Origin: Merdivicinus sp050943495 | GTDB taxonomy: Bacteria; Bacillota; Clostridia; Oscillospirales; Ruminococcaceae | Length of the DNA: 64,000 nt | Direction of reading: 5' to 3' | Assembly: GCA_050943495.1 (NCBI GenBank) | Contig: JBMNPH010000003.1 | Span: 144,780-208,779, forward strand | Shown: one piece after another, positions 43,407-52,024 of the stretch | Layout of the letters: each line of letters starts with the position of its first letter | How positions within the stretch are numbered: position 1 is the stretch's first letter | Made by a program: the position numbers and the translations under genes | Notes under the pieces: generated by a model | What the model was told of the DNA's origin: nothing | The model's input: only the letters and a program-made list of their open reading frames with translations | Databases searched by the model: none

Positions 43407-44375
43407 TTACTCAGCTCGTTCATCCAGAAAAATCGGATTAGACCATGCTACTTTTCCCTCATAATCGATGCATTCAACCCGAATATATTGCATATGGGGT
43501 TTGATTTCCTGCGATGCTTCCGTGAGAGGTTTGTTTTCTTTCCAATCACACAGGAATTCGGAACGTTCCGGCCAAGATTTAAACATAATAAATCTGCATG
43601 GCGAACATTTTATTTTCAAAATGCCGTCCGTAATCCGGATCTCATAAATTTCCGGACCAGAGCTTGCATAATAGTTTCCTTTTTTAAAATTCGCAATAAT
43701 ATTTTTGCGATCTAGGCATGGACTATTGACGACAACCCAGCCGCCATCAAAATCTTTTGTCCCCAGAGACTCGTCAAATCCATGAGCGTCATCCGAAGCG
43801 GTCAAATATACTTTTTTCCCGTTTTGCAACGCATAGTCCAAGTATGCCGTTCCGTAAGAAGTGACTGTGGACCATTCGGTTGCATAATTAAATATCTCTA
43901 TCGCAAAATAGTCTTCTTTTAAAACTTCCTCAAACATGGTCATATGCCATTCCGGGTGGTTCAGAATCACTAGATTCCCATGATCTTTCATTCTTTGAAC
44001 ACAATCCGAAACAGAGATATCTCCTTCCCATTTCTGAGGATACGGAAATTTTTGCAGATGTTGATATCTCTGAGAAACTTCTACGGTTTCATCCTCTATA
44101 CATCCGAAATGAAACCCAATATTGTCATTTTCTTCCCACTGTGGATTTAAGCCTCCTCGTTCCATACCACCAATGGTGATAAAATTCGGCGTATCCAATT
44201 CATTTGTACGAACATAGATATCATGATCGCTCCAAGCAGCAAACTGATATCCCCGTTTCTGATAACATTGAACCACTTCTGCAGGAGATTTGGATCCATC
44301 GGACCATGTTGTATGAAAATGCAGAGCCCCCTTATAATGCCCATCCTCACTGCCGTAGTAGATTTTGTCGTTCAT
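43407..44375 (-). CDS. PHP-family metallohydrolase 1 (CehA/McbA type) of the phosphonate island
   Basis: A 322-residue PHP hydrolase with intact ligands: HFH at residues 19-21, SDHD at 49-52, NHP at 139-141 and DDAH at 195-198, and the same C-terminal beta domain as its paralog (YIRVECIDYEGKVAWSNPIF). Its start codon abuts the stop of the PLP enzyme. The two PHP proteins bracket the transporter genes, suggesting successive or parallel hydrolysis steps. One could release the phosphonate headgroup from an ester; the other could take the place of the missing C-P hydrolase. Function is inference; family is clear. Confidence 0.82.
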   Translation of the reverse strand: MNDKIYYGSEDGHYKGALHFHTTWSDGSKSPAEVVQCYQKRGYQFAAWSDHDIYVRTNELDTPNFITIGGMERGGLNPQWEENDNIGFHFGCIEDETVEVSQRYQHLQKFPYPQKWEGDISVSDCVQRMKDHGNLVILNHPEWHMTMFEEVLKEDYFAIEIFNYATEWSTVTSYGTAYLDYALQNGKKVYLTASDDAHGFDESLGTKDFDGGWVVVNSPCLDRKNIIANFKKGNYYASSGPEIYEIRITDGILKIKCSPCRFIMFKSWPERSEFLCDWKENKPLTEASQEIKPHMQYIRVECIDYEGKVAWSNPIFLDERAE

Positions 44376-45791
44376 CTATTTTTGTTCCTCCAATACTTTT
44401 TTTAATATTGCAAAAGCGGTTTTCAGCTGCTCTTTTGTTACAATCAGCGGCGGATGCCATACCAAGCAGCTTCCACCTGATACTTTAAAAGATAATCCTT
44501 CTGTCAGACAACCATACAAAAGTTTTTCCGCCAGTTGGGTATCTTTTTCTTTGGTTTCCCGATCCCGGACAATCTCAAATGCCATCATCAAACCAATCTG
44601 TCGGATTTCCCCAATACATTCAAATTTCTGATACAGTGCCTCGCCCTGTTCTCTCATAAAAGTTCCCAATTCACGAGCACGTTCAACCAGGTCTTCTTTA
44701 TCTATGTATTCAATGGTGGCACAAATGGCTGCACAACCTAAGGCAGGCTTTTCATGAGTATAGTGTCCTAGAGAGATTTCCGCGGCACAATCATATTGTT
44801 TTTTGGCCAAAACAGCTGCTTGTGGAATTACGCCGCCGCCTAATCCTTTGCCCAAAACCAAAATATCCGGTTCCACCTCGAAATTCTGGTGTACATAAAA
44901 TTGACCGCTTCTTCCCAGAGCAGTGGGAATTTCATCAAAAATTAGCAAAATTCCATTTTCATCACAGATTTGCCGCAATTTTTTGAAGTAAGACACCGGC
45001 GGGATGTGAATATCGGTTGCTCTCACGGGTTCCAATAGAATTGCGCCAATATCCCCTTCATTTTCTATGATATAGCGGATATATTCGATACAAAAATCAG
45101 CAACTTTTTCCGGATTTGCACTGTGAAGCAGATTCCGATAAGAATTATATGGAATAGCTTTCATACATCCCGGCATCAACAATCCCATATCCTTCTTAAA
45201 AACAGCCTCGCCGCCTACTGAAATGGCATCCAATCCCGCACCATGAAATGATTCCCACATAGAAATAATCTTCTGTTTTCCAGTCGCCTTGCGGGCGATC
45301 TTCAATGCCATTCCAATCGCACCGCTTCCCGATGGATGAAACAATACTCGATAATCCTTGGAAGTAGTTTTCTCTACCAGAAGATTGGCCGCCTTTATTA
45401 CGATATCGGCGGTAAATCTTCGCGGAACAAATGGAAGATTCCATAATTGTTTTTGAATTGCTTCTATAACCAATGGATTTTTATACCCGATCTGATGAAG
45501 GCTGTTTCCATGAAAATCTAGATATCGCTTTCCCTGGCAATCTGTTATATAAGCGCCTTCCGCATCTGCTAGTACATCCAAACATGGTGTGGACATAGAC
45601 TGTTTCATAAAGATATCTGCATCCGCACGTAATTGTTCTTTTGTATTAGAGGGTAATGCTTCATACCATTTTTCTCTTTGACTGCTAAAGTTTATATCTC
45701 CTTCCCGAGTAAGCTTTTGCTGCTCACTGGTCATGCTGTCTTCATCTTCCTTCGGTACTATTGGGAGATTATGATTTATCAACGGGTTCAT
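44376..45791 (-). CDS. pbfA: PbfA-like class III PLP enzyme, (R)-1-hydroxy-2-aminoethylphosphonate ammonia-lyase candidate
   Basis: A 471-residue class III aminotransferase-fold enzyme. The PLP lysine is Lys315 in LVLGKGLGGG, with DEIPTALGRSGQF before it (residues 286-298). The stretches LDFHGNSLHQIGYKNP (residues 91-106) and SMWESFHGAGLDAISVGGEA (177-196) are what I recall of PbfA, which eliminates ammonia from (R)-1-hydroxy-2-aminoethylphosphonate to give phosphonoacetaldehyde. The divergent phnW gene makes the same product from 2-aminoethylphosphonate. The second ATG (45791) is chosen for its spacing to AGGAAA. First gene of the seven-gene operon. An ordinary omega-transaminase is the alternative. 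Confidence 0.68.
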   Translation of the reverse strand: MNPLINHNLPIVPKEDEDSMTSEQQKLTREGDINFSSQREKWYEALPSNTKEQLRADADIFMKQSMSTPCLDVLADAEGAYITDCQGKRYLDFHGNSLHQIGYKNPLVIEAIQKQLWNLPFVPRRFTADIVIKAANLLVEKTTSKDYRVLFHPSGSGAIGMALKIARKATGKQKIISMWESFHGAGLDAISVGGEAVFKKDMGLLMPGCMKAIPYNSYRNLLHSANPEKVADFCIEYIRYIIENEGDIGAILLEPVRATDIHIPPVSYFKKLRQICDENGILLIFDEIPTALGRSGQFYVHQNFEVEPDILVLGKGLGGGVIPQAAVLAKKQYDCAAEISLGHYTHEKPALGCAAICATIEYIDKEDLVERARELGTFMREQGEALYQKFECIGEIRQIGLMMAFEIVRDRETKEKDTQLAEKLLYGCLTEGLSFKVSGGSCLVWHPPLIVTKEQLKTAFAILKKVLEEQK

Positions 45792-46143
45792 GGTTTTCCT
45801 CATTTCCTGAATTCAACTATGATTTGCTTGATTCTGTTCATAGTTTATCATGAAATATTTTTAAGTTCCATCTAGGTTTTATAAATTTCAAGTAAATCAC
45901 TTTTTACAAATTTTGTTTTGATTTTTTGTGTTTTCCGTAATTTTACTTAATTTTACGCACGATTTTCCGCATATTTACCCGCTTCATCTTTCTTTGCTTT
46001 TCTCACCGCAAAAACGTTACTTTTTCCATACGTACAGCTGATTGTCGAATACATCCTACTTTGATACAATTGATGAGAGGTGAAAGATACCCAGATTTAC
46101 CTTGTAAAATGTTCAATTGTAATTGGAAGGAGAGCCATACTAT
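45792..46143. promoter_or_regulatory. Divergent intergenic region of the phosphonate island
   Basis: 352 bases, AT-rich, no ORF. It holds the phnW promoter (46042-46070) and a repeated TAATTTTAC (about 45941 and 45952) that could be a regulator site. I could not place a convincing promoter for the leftward operon. Confidence 0.45.
46042..46070 (+). promoter_or_regulatory. phnW promoter
   Basis: TTGTCG (46042-46047), a 17-base spacer and TACAAT (46065-46070). The leader to the ATG is about 65 bases. Confidence 0.6.
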
Positions 46144-47238
46144 ATGTATAAGCTACTTACCCCCGGTCCCCTAACGACAACAGTTACCGTCAAAAAACAA
46201 ATGTTAATCGATCACTGTACTTGGGATGACGATTACAAAGCCATCACTCAGACAATTCGCAAAAAACTTTTGAAAATTGCACATGCTTCTGAAGATACTT
46301 ATACTACTGTATTAATGCAAGGCAGTGGTACTTTTGGGGTAGAATCTGTGCTAACCAGTTCGATTGGTCCTACTGACAAATTACTGATTGCAGCCAATGG
46401 TTCTTATGGTTTACGGATGGCTGATATTGCAAAGACAGCCATGATCCATCATATGGTATATAAAGAATCTTACGATCGCGTGCCTGATCCTGCTACAATT
46501 GCCCGGCTATTGGCTGAAAATCCAGAAATTACGCATGTCTCTATTGTTCATTGCGAAACTACCTCCGGCATTCTCAATGATATTCGAGGAGTTGCAGATG
46601 TAGTGAAAAAGGCTGGCAAAATCCTGATCGTAGACGCCATGTCTAGTTTCGGAGGCATTGACATTCCTGTAGAATCTCTTGGGATCGACTTCCTTATTAG
46701 TTCTTCCAATAAATGTATTCAGGGAGTTCCAGGCTTTTCTTTTATCATTGCACGCCGCAATTGTCTAGAACAATGTGCTGGTCAAGCGCGAAGCCTATCA
46801 CTGGATCTATACGGACAATGGAAAGAAATGGAAAAGGATGGGAAATGGCGTTTTACCTCCCCCACCCATGTTGTATTAGCTTTTTCCAAGGCTTTGGAAG
46901 AACTGGAACAGCAAGGCGGTGTCTCAGCCCGTTATAAACGATATGCACAGAATAATTTAAGGCTGATTGAAGGAATGCAAAAACTTGGTTTCCGCACCTA
47001 TATTGCTCATAATGTTCAAAGTCCTATTATTACCACATTTTTATATCCGGATGATTATCATTTTTCTTTTCAGGAAATGTACCGCTATATCAAAGATCGG
47101 GGATATGTAATTTATCCGGGAAAACTGACCGATGCGGATACATTTCGAATTGGCAATATTGGAGAAATCTATCTGGAAGACATTGAAAAACTTTTAACGA
47201 TTATTCAAGAATATACTGAGCAGAAAAAGAATATATAA
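46144..47238 (+). CDS. phnW: 2-Aminoethylphosphonate:pyruvate transaminase
   Basis: A 364-residue class V aminotransferase. The N-terminus LLTPGPLTTTVTVKKQMLID followed by CTWDDDY is diagnostic of PhnW, and the PLP lysine is Lys190 in ISSSNKCIQGVPGFSF. It converts 2-aminoethylphosphonate and pyruvate to phosphonoacetaldehyde and alanine. The ATG at 46144 lies after GGAAGGAGAG; a TTG seven codons earlier overlaps that site and is rejected. The usual partner phnX is missing from the window. It stands divergent from the operon with the PbfA-like enzyme, PHP hydrolases and importer. Confidence 0.9.
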   Translation: MYKLLTPGPLTTTVTVKKQMLIDHCTWDDDYKAITQTIRKKLLKIAHASEDTYTTVLMQGSGTFGVESVLTSSIGPTDKLLIAANGSYGLRMADIAKTAMIHHMVYKESYDRVPDPATIARLLAENPEITHVSIVHCETTSGILNDIRGVADVVKKAGKILIVDAMSSFGGIDIPVESLGIDFLISSSNKCIQGVPGFSFIIARRNCLEQCAGQARSLSLDLYGQWKEMEKDGKWRFTSPTHVVLAFSKALEELEQQGGVSARYKRYAQNNLRLIEGMQKLGFRTYIAHNVQSPIITTFLYPDDYHFSFQEMYRYIKDRGYVIYPGKLTDADTFRIGNIGEIYLEDIEKLLTIIQEYTEQKKNI

Positions 47239-47255
47239 ATCTTATCTGTAAACAA

Positions 47256-47304
47256 TAAAAAGGCGGTAGAAGGATGCAATAAACCCTTCTGCAGCCTCTT
47301 TTTA
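47256..47304 (+). terminator. phnW terminator
   Basis: An imperfect hairpin AAAAAGGCGGTAGAAGG (from 47257) with CCTTCTGCAGCC ending in CTTTTTAT. Confidence 0.7.
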
Positions 47305-47490
47305 TCTTCTAACAATTTATATTTTCCGTCTAAATAATAAATCCGAACCAACATCTAATTAAGCGATTTCTCGAACTGTATTGACTTATCGCACTTCACA
47401 AAATGATACATAAATATACTTTTATATGACTAATCTGCGATGAATACTGCTGCGATTTCTCTGTTGTATCAAAATAATCCATCCATTACC

Positions 47491-47519
47491 TTGACAAACA
47501 TAATGGAGTTGTATATAAT
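47491..47519 (+). promoter_or_regulatory. Consensus promoter of marR
   Basis: TTGACA (47491-47496), 17 bases and TATAAT (47514-47519): a perfect sigma-A promoter. The MarR operator starts three bases after it, so the repressor would block it. The rest of the 47305-47490 stretch holds nothing recognisable. Confidence 0.85.
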
Positions 47520-47521
47520 AT

Positions 47522-47533
47522 GTAATTAGTTAC
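47522..47533. promoter_or_regulatory. MarR operator 1
   Basis: GTAATTAGTTAC lies directly downstream of the -10 box of marR. Its exact reverse complement recurs before the MATE gene at 48063. Confidence 0.65.
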
Positions 47534-47567
47534 TTATTATATATGAAGATAAGGCGAGTGATACTTT

Positions 47568-47999
47568 ATGATGCCTTTTGGGTTGAAAATTGCAATTATC
47601 AATCGGGCATTTCGGAAAAAACTGGATGAAAAAGCAGCCTCATTGGGATTGACTGCCGTTCAATTACGGGTGCTGGGATCTATCAGTCGACTGGAAGCAG
47701 CCGGAGAAACGGAAATTCATCAAAATGATTTGGAACGTATTGAACATGTGACGCATCCGGCTATGACCAAACTTCTCCAAAGATTGGAAAGTAAGGAATT
47801 AATTCGGTGTGTTGCTAGTAACAAAGATCGGCGGTACAAAAAAATCACTTGTACTGAGCAGTCTGCCGAGATTTACAAAACAATTCTGGCACAAGATGCA
47901 GAAGTTTTCGCAGAATTATGTAAAAATCTAACTGAAGATCAAAAACAGGAACTTGTACAATTAGCCGATACAATCTTAAAGGGTATTGAATCCGAATAA
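47568..47999 (+). CDS. MarR family transcriptional regulator
   Basis: A 143-residue winged-helix regulator: recognition helix region NDLERIEHVTHPAMTKLLQR (residues about 53-72) and a wing RCVASNKDRRYKKITCTE with the conserved D-R pair. MarR proteins repress efflux genes until a drug-like ligand binds. An AAGGCGAG site precedes a tandem ATG ATG, so the start could be one residue shorter. It lies 100 bases before the MATE pump, with a terminator and a second operator between them, so it probably represses both itself and the pump. Confidence 0.88.
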   Translation: MMPFGLKIAIINRAFRKKLDEKAASLGLTAVQLRVLGSISRLEAAGETEIHQNDLERIEHVTHPAMTKLLQRLESKELIRCVASNKDRRYKKITCTEQSAEIYKTILAQDAEVFAELCKNLTEDQKQELVQLADTILKGIESE

Positions 48000-48009
48000 A
48001 TGTATCCAA

Positions 48010-48051
48010 GGCAGTATACCGAAAATATCCTCGGTTTACTGCCTGCTTTTT
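48010..48051 (+). terminator. Terminator between marR and the MATE gene
   Basis: GGCAGTATACCGA (48010-48022) pairs with TCGGTTTACTGCC (48031-48043) with one mismatch, followed by TGCTTTTTG. Confidence 0.8.
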
Positions 48052-48062
48052 GAAAATAATAG

Positions 48063-48074
48063 GTAACTAATTAC
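48063..48074. promoter_or_regulatory. MarR operator 2, before the MATE gene
   Basis: GTAACTAATTAC, exact reverse complement of the element at 47522, followed by TTAATTAC that extends the pattern. It sits 25 bases before the MATE start, overlapping the probable transcription start region. Confidence 0.65.
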
Positions 48075-48099
48075 TTAATTACAGAAGGAGATTAGACCC

Positions 48100-49485
48100 A
48101 TGGAAAATGTATTGCCTGGAAAACAAAGTCCATTTGCAACCGAACCAATTGGACGGCTAATCGTAAAGTTTGCCGTTCCAAGCGTCATCGCACTACTGGT
48201 GAATTCACTGTACAATATTGTAGATCAAATTTTTATCGGATGGGGCGTCGGATATCTTGGGAATGGCGCCACCAATATTGTCTTTCCCATAACCATTATT
48301 GCTTTAGCACTTTCGATGATGATAGGAAACGGCGGAGCAGCCTACCTGAGTTTAAAACTTGGAGAAGGCGAGACGGAAACAGCCACAAAAGGAGTTGGAA
48401 ACGCGGTTACATTAGTGACTATCGTAAGCATTATATTGACGGCAATTTTTCTTATTGGGATCAATCCTATCCTGACATTATTTGGTGCAACCGAAGTCCT
48501 GCGTCCGTATGCATTGGAATATGGTGTAATTATTGGCATAGGACTTCCGTTCATGATGATTTCTGCGGCAATCAATTCCATGATACGTGCAGATGGCAGC
48601 CCCAAGTATGCCATGCTTTCCATGGTCATTGGTGCGATTATCAATGTAATTCTTGACCCAATCTTTATATTTATTTTTGAAATGGGTGTAAAGGGGGCAG
48701 CAATTGCCACAATTATTGGACAAATAGCATCGTTTGTGGTGTCTGTCATCTATATGCCCCGCTTTAAAAGTGTTCATTTACATGCTTCCTCCTTCCGCCC
48801 CCAAGTAAAGACCTGCGGAAATATTGTTGTATTTGGACTTAGCAGCTTTATCACTCAATTTGCCATTACCATCGTCATGGCGATGACCAATAATCTGTTG
48901 GCACAGTATGGGGCAGCTTCTGTGTATGGTTCGGAAATCCCACTGACAGCAACCGGAATTGTGATGAAAGTAAACCAAATTATGATTGCTATCCTGCTGG
49001 GAATTGCCACCGGTGCACAACCAATTATCGGCTATAATTATGGTGCCAAAAGCTATAAGCGAGTAAAAAAAGCGTTAGAAATTGCGCTCATCTCGTCGGA
49101 GGTCGTATCAATTCTCGCATTCTTAATTTTTCAATTTGCTCCGATGAGTGTTGTATCGCTGTTCGGTTCAGAAGAAGGACTTTACAATGAATTTGCAGTT
49201 ATGGCTTTCCGTATTTTTCTTCTTCTTTGTCCTTTCACCGGATTTCAGACAGTCGCTGCCGTCTATTTACAGGCAGTAGGCAAACCTGTAAAATCCGCTA
49301 TTCTTTCCCTGGCACGTCAAATTATTTTCTTTGTTCCAACGGCGCTGATTCTTCCAATTTTTCTGGGGGTTAAGGGTGTCCTTTGGACCGGTCCTGTGGC
49401 GGATGGATTAGCGTTTATTCTCTCCCTGATCTTCCTTATATATGAACGAAACCATTTAAAAAAGGAACATAATCTACATGCTTAA
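48100..49485 (+). CDS. MATE family multidrug efflux transporter
   Basis: A 461-residue membrane protein with 12 predicted helices in two halves. The opening PIGRLIVKFAVPSVIALLVN followed by YNIVDQIFIGWGVG is typical of the DinF/NorM-like MATE group in Clostridia; PIIGYNYGAKSYKRVKKAL near residue 310 begins the second-half conserved loop. It exports cationic drugs using a sodium or proton gradient. A GAAGGAGATTAGACCC site precedes the ATG. Likely repressed by the adjacent MarR protein. The next gene follows after 21 bases. Confidence 0.92.
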   Translation: MENVLPGKQSPFATEPIGRLIVKFAVPSVIALLVNSLYNIVDQIFIGWGVGYLGNGATNIVFPITIIALALSMMIGNGGAAYLSLKLGEGETETATKGVGNAVTLVTIVSIILTAIFLIGINPILTLFGATEVLRPYALEYGVIIGIGLPFMMISAAINSMIRADGSPKYAMLSMVIGAIINVILDPIFIFIFEMGVKGAAIATIIGQIASFVVSVIYMPRFKSVHLHASSFRPQVKTCGNIVVFGLSSFITQFAITIVMAMTNNLLAQYGAASVYGSEIPLTATGIVMKVNQIMIAILLGIATGAQPIIGYNYGAKSYKRVKKALEIALISSEVVSILAFLIFQFAPMSVVSLFGSEEGLYNEFAVMAFRIFLLLCPFTGFQTVAAVYLQAVGKPVKSAILSLARQIIFFVPTALILPIFLGVKGVLWTGPVADGLAFILSLIFLIYERNHLKKEHNLHA

Positions 49486-49506
49486 TAGAAAAGGAGTGTA
49501 TTCACA

Positions 49507-50085
49507 ATGAAAAACCGAGTCATTACAATCAGCCGTGAATTTGGAAGCGGCGGCCGAACCATTGGAAAAGCAGTTGCAGAAAAATTAGGAATTCCCTGTT
49601 ATGACAATGAACTTCTGCAGGAAATTGCAGCCCAAAGCGGCTTTGAGAAAGATTATGTCAAAGAAGCTGGTGAATATGCGCCAGGCGGAATTCTGGCTTC
49701 CGCATTTTCTCATCCCACATCCGGCCCCAATAATGCGGATTATCTTTGGGAAATCCAATACAGACTGATATCAGAACTGGCAGAGAAGGGTCCTTGCGTA
49801 ATTGTAGGACGGTGCGCTGATTACATTCTCCGAGATAAGGCGGATTGCCTTAGAGTATTTATCCATGCGGATATGGCATTCCGCATGCAGCGGATTATCA
49901 ATGTATACGGAGAACGTGAGAAATCTCCAGAACAGCGCTTAAAGGATAAAGACAAGCGGCGTGCGGCTTATCACCGTTTTTACACGGATATGAAATGGGG
50001 ACACGCACAGAATTATGATATTACCTTAAATAGTGGCACGCTTGGGCTTGACAAATGTGTGAATATTATTCGAGATCTTTACTGA
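49507..50085 (+). CDS. Cytidylate kinase-like family protein
   Basis: A 192-residue P-loop protein opening ITISREFGSGGRTIGKAVAE, the degenerate Walker A (GSGGRTIG rather than GxxGxGKT) of the cytidylate-kinase-like family common in Firmicutes. Other core segments are IVGRCADYILRD and RDKDKRRAAYHRFY-like (KDKDKRRAAYHRFYT). True CMP kinase (Cmk) is a different family, so the substrate is uncertain. It is in one transcript with the MATE pump and therefore likely under MarR control, an unexplained association. Confidence 0.82.
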   Translation: MKNRVITISREFGSGGRTIGKAVAEKLGIPCYDNELLQEIAAQSGFEKDYVKEAGEYAPGGILASAFSHPTSGPNNADYLWEIQYRLISELAEKGPCVIVGRCADYILRDKADCLRVFIHADMAFRMQRIINVYGEREKSPEQRLKDKDKRRAAYHRFYTDMKWGHAQNYDITLNSGTLGLDKCVNIIRDLY

Positions 50086-50151
50086 CTCATTCTGCTAATT
50101 GCATGGCCTTTTCCTTTTAAAAACTTTCTAGTAATTATTTGATATGGAACA

Positions 50152-50204
50152 AAAACCACCATTGTTGTCCAACTGATTGAAGATGGATTGCAATGGTGGT
50201 TTTA
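50152..50204. terminator. Bidirectional terminator between the MATE operon and hcp
   Basis: AAAACCACCATTG (50152-50164) pairs with CAATGGTGGTTTT (50191-50203) around a 26-base loop. Confidence 0.75.
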
Positions 50205-50236
50205 TACCCTTTTGGAGGATTCGTTATTCAATTGTA

Positions 50237-51877
50237 TCAGGCGTTTTCGCCAAAGAAAAGTTTCTTATCCTCTTCAACTGTTCCAATCTTCGCAATTCCA
50301 AAATTCTCGACCAGAATCTTGGTTACATTAGGACTAAGGAAAGCTGGAAGAGTGGGCCCCAGATGAATATTTTTAACACCTAGAGAAAGTAATGCAAGCA
50401 ACACAATAACTGCTTTCTGTTCATACCAAGCAATATTGTAGACAATGGGCAAATCGTTCAGATCCTCTAGTCCAAAAATTTCTTTGAGTTTCAGCGCGAT
50501 AACTGCCAACGAGTAGGAATCATTACACTGGCCGGCGTCCAATACACGAGGAATTCCGCCAATATCACCTAAATGCAGCTTATTATACCGATACTTGGCA
50601 CAACCTGCCGTCAGGATAACTGTATCTTTGGGCAAGGCTTTCGCAAACTCGGTGTAATAGTCACGGCTCTTAGCACGTCCATCACAGCCTGCCATTACCA
50701 CAAATTTTTTTATAGCACCACTTTTGACTGCCTCCACTATCTTATCAGCCAAAGCAAAGACCTGTGCATGCGCAAAACCTCCGACGATCTCCCCTGTTTC
50801 AATCTCAGTAGGAGCGGAACATTTTTGAGCGTGCGCAATAATATCAGAAAAATCTTTTCGTTCGCCGATTTCTCCTGGAATGTGTTTACAGCCGGGATAG
50901 CCTGCAGATCCAGTTGTATACAAGCGATCTTTGTAACTCTCCTTAGGAGGTACGATACAGTTGGTCGTCATAAGAATGGGGCCGTTAAAAGATTCGAACT
51001 CCTCTTTCTGTTTCCACCAGGCGTTGCCATAGTTCCCAACAAAATGGGAATACTTCTTGAAAGCCGGATAGTAGTGGGCGGGCAGCATTTCCGAATGAGT
51101 ATACACATCGACGCCAGTTCCCTGTGTTTGCTCTAGTAGCATTTCCAAATCCCGCAGGTCATGACCAGAAACCAGAATACCGGGATTTTTTCGAACACCA
51201 ATGTCAACTTTTGTAATCTCAGGGTTGCCATAGGCAGCAGTATTCGCTTTGTCCAGCAATGCCATACCAGACACACCATATTTACCAGTTTCTAAGGTTA
51301 GGGCTACTAAATCATCCACATTTAGGCTGTCATCCAAAGTGGCCGCCAGCGCACGCTGTAAAAAGCAATCCACTTCCGGATCATCCTGAAGCAGTACATT
51401 CGCGTGTTTGGTGTAGGCAGACAATCCTTTCAGGCCATAGGTAATTAGTTCGCGAAGCGAACGGATGTCCTCATTTGGGGTAGACAGTACACCGACTGTT
51501 TCTGCTTTTTTCTCCCAGTCGCCTGTACCGTCCCACAAGGCTGCTTCGGGCAGTTGAGAAGTCGTATCCAACTGACTAAGCAGCTTATTTTTAGCATCTA
51601 GGGTCATTTGAATACATGCCTTGATACTCTCTTTGTCAAAATTGGCATTGGTAATTGTTGTAAATAGATTGAAGGTAACAAGATGGTTGATTTCAGCAGG
51701 AATTGGCTTGCCAGCCTTACGTAAAGCAGTGGTAACAGCAGAAATTCCGCGGGTAACATACACCAGCAAATCCTGCATAGCAGCTACATCCGGCTGCTTC
51801 CCACATACGCCTGCCACAGTGCAGCCTTTACATCCAGCAGTTTCCTGACATTGATAACAAAACATTTTATTTTCCAT
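50237..51877 (-). CDS. hcp: Hydroxylamine reductase / hybrid-cluster protein
   Basis: A 546-residue Hcp. The N-terminal cysteines CYQCQETAGCKGC followed by VCGK bind the first Fe-S cluster; hybrid-cluster ligands are visible downstream (SGHDLRD with His, TNCIVPP, AGYPGCKH, MAGCDGRAKSRDYY, LTAGCAKYRYNK). Hcp is a nitric oxide reductase or protein S-nitrosylase linked to nitrosative stress. The ATG at 51877 follows GGGAGGATGAAAGA; the frame's earlier start lies in the leader. It sits next to a ferredoxin-type protein and a Crp/Fnr regulator, a standard clostridial Hcp module. A hairpin GACAGC/GCTGTC is in its leader (51930-51954). Confidence 0.93.
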   Translation of the reverse strand: MENKMFCYQCQETAGCKGCTVAGVCGKQPDVAAMQDLLVYVTRGISAVTTALRKAGKPIPAEINHLVTFNLFTTITNANFDKESIKACIQMTLDAKNKLLSQLDTTSQLPEAALWDGTGDWEKKAETVGVLSTPNEDIRSLRELITYGLKGLSAYTKHANVLLQDDPEVDCFLQRALAATLDDSLNVDDLVALTLETGKYGVSGMALLDKANTAAYGNPEITKVDIGVRKNPGILVSGHDLRDLEMLLEQTQGTGVDVYTHSEMLPAHYYPAFKKYSHFVGNYGNAWWKQKEEFESFNGPILMTTNCIVPPKESYKDRLYTTGSAGYPGCKHIPGEIGERKDFSDIIAHAQKCSAPTEIETGEIVGGFAHAQVFALADKIVEAVKSGAIKKFVVMAGCDGRAKSRDYYTEFAKALPKDTVILTAGCAKYRYNKLHLGDIGGIPRVLDAGQCNDSYSLAVIALKLKEIFGLEDLNDLPIVYNIAWYEQKAVIVLLALLSLGVKNIHLGPTLPAFLSPNVTKILVENFGIAKIGTVEEDKKLFFGENA

Positions 51878-51986
51878 TCTTTCATCCTCCCAGTGAATGA
51901 ACATACAGCGCATTTAATGCTTATTTTCGGACAGCAAGCTAATTTTTCGCTGTCTCTTTATAGTTTCATACTATTTTCTGTAATTT

Positions 51987-52004
51987 ATTCAATGTAAAAT
52001 GAAT
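51987..52004. promoter_or_regulatory. Candidate regulator site upstream of hcp
   Basis: ATTCAATGTAAAATGAAT has ATTCA/TGAAT inverted arms and lies in the 147-base gap between hcp and the ferredoxin gene. It could be bound by the divergent Crp/Fnr protein. Support is symmetry only. Confidence 0.35.
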
Positions 52005-52024
52005 TCCCGACTGTTTCATCTTTT

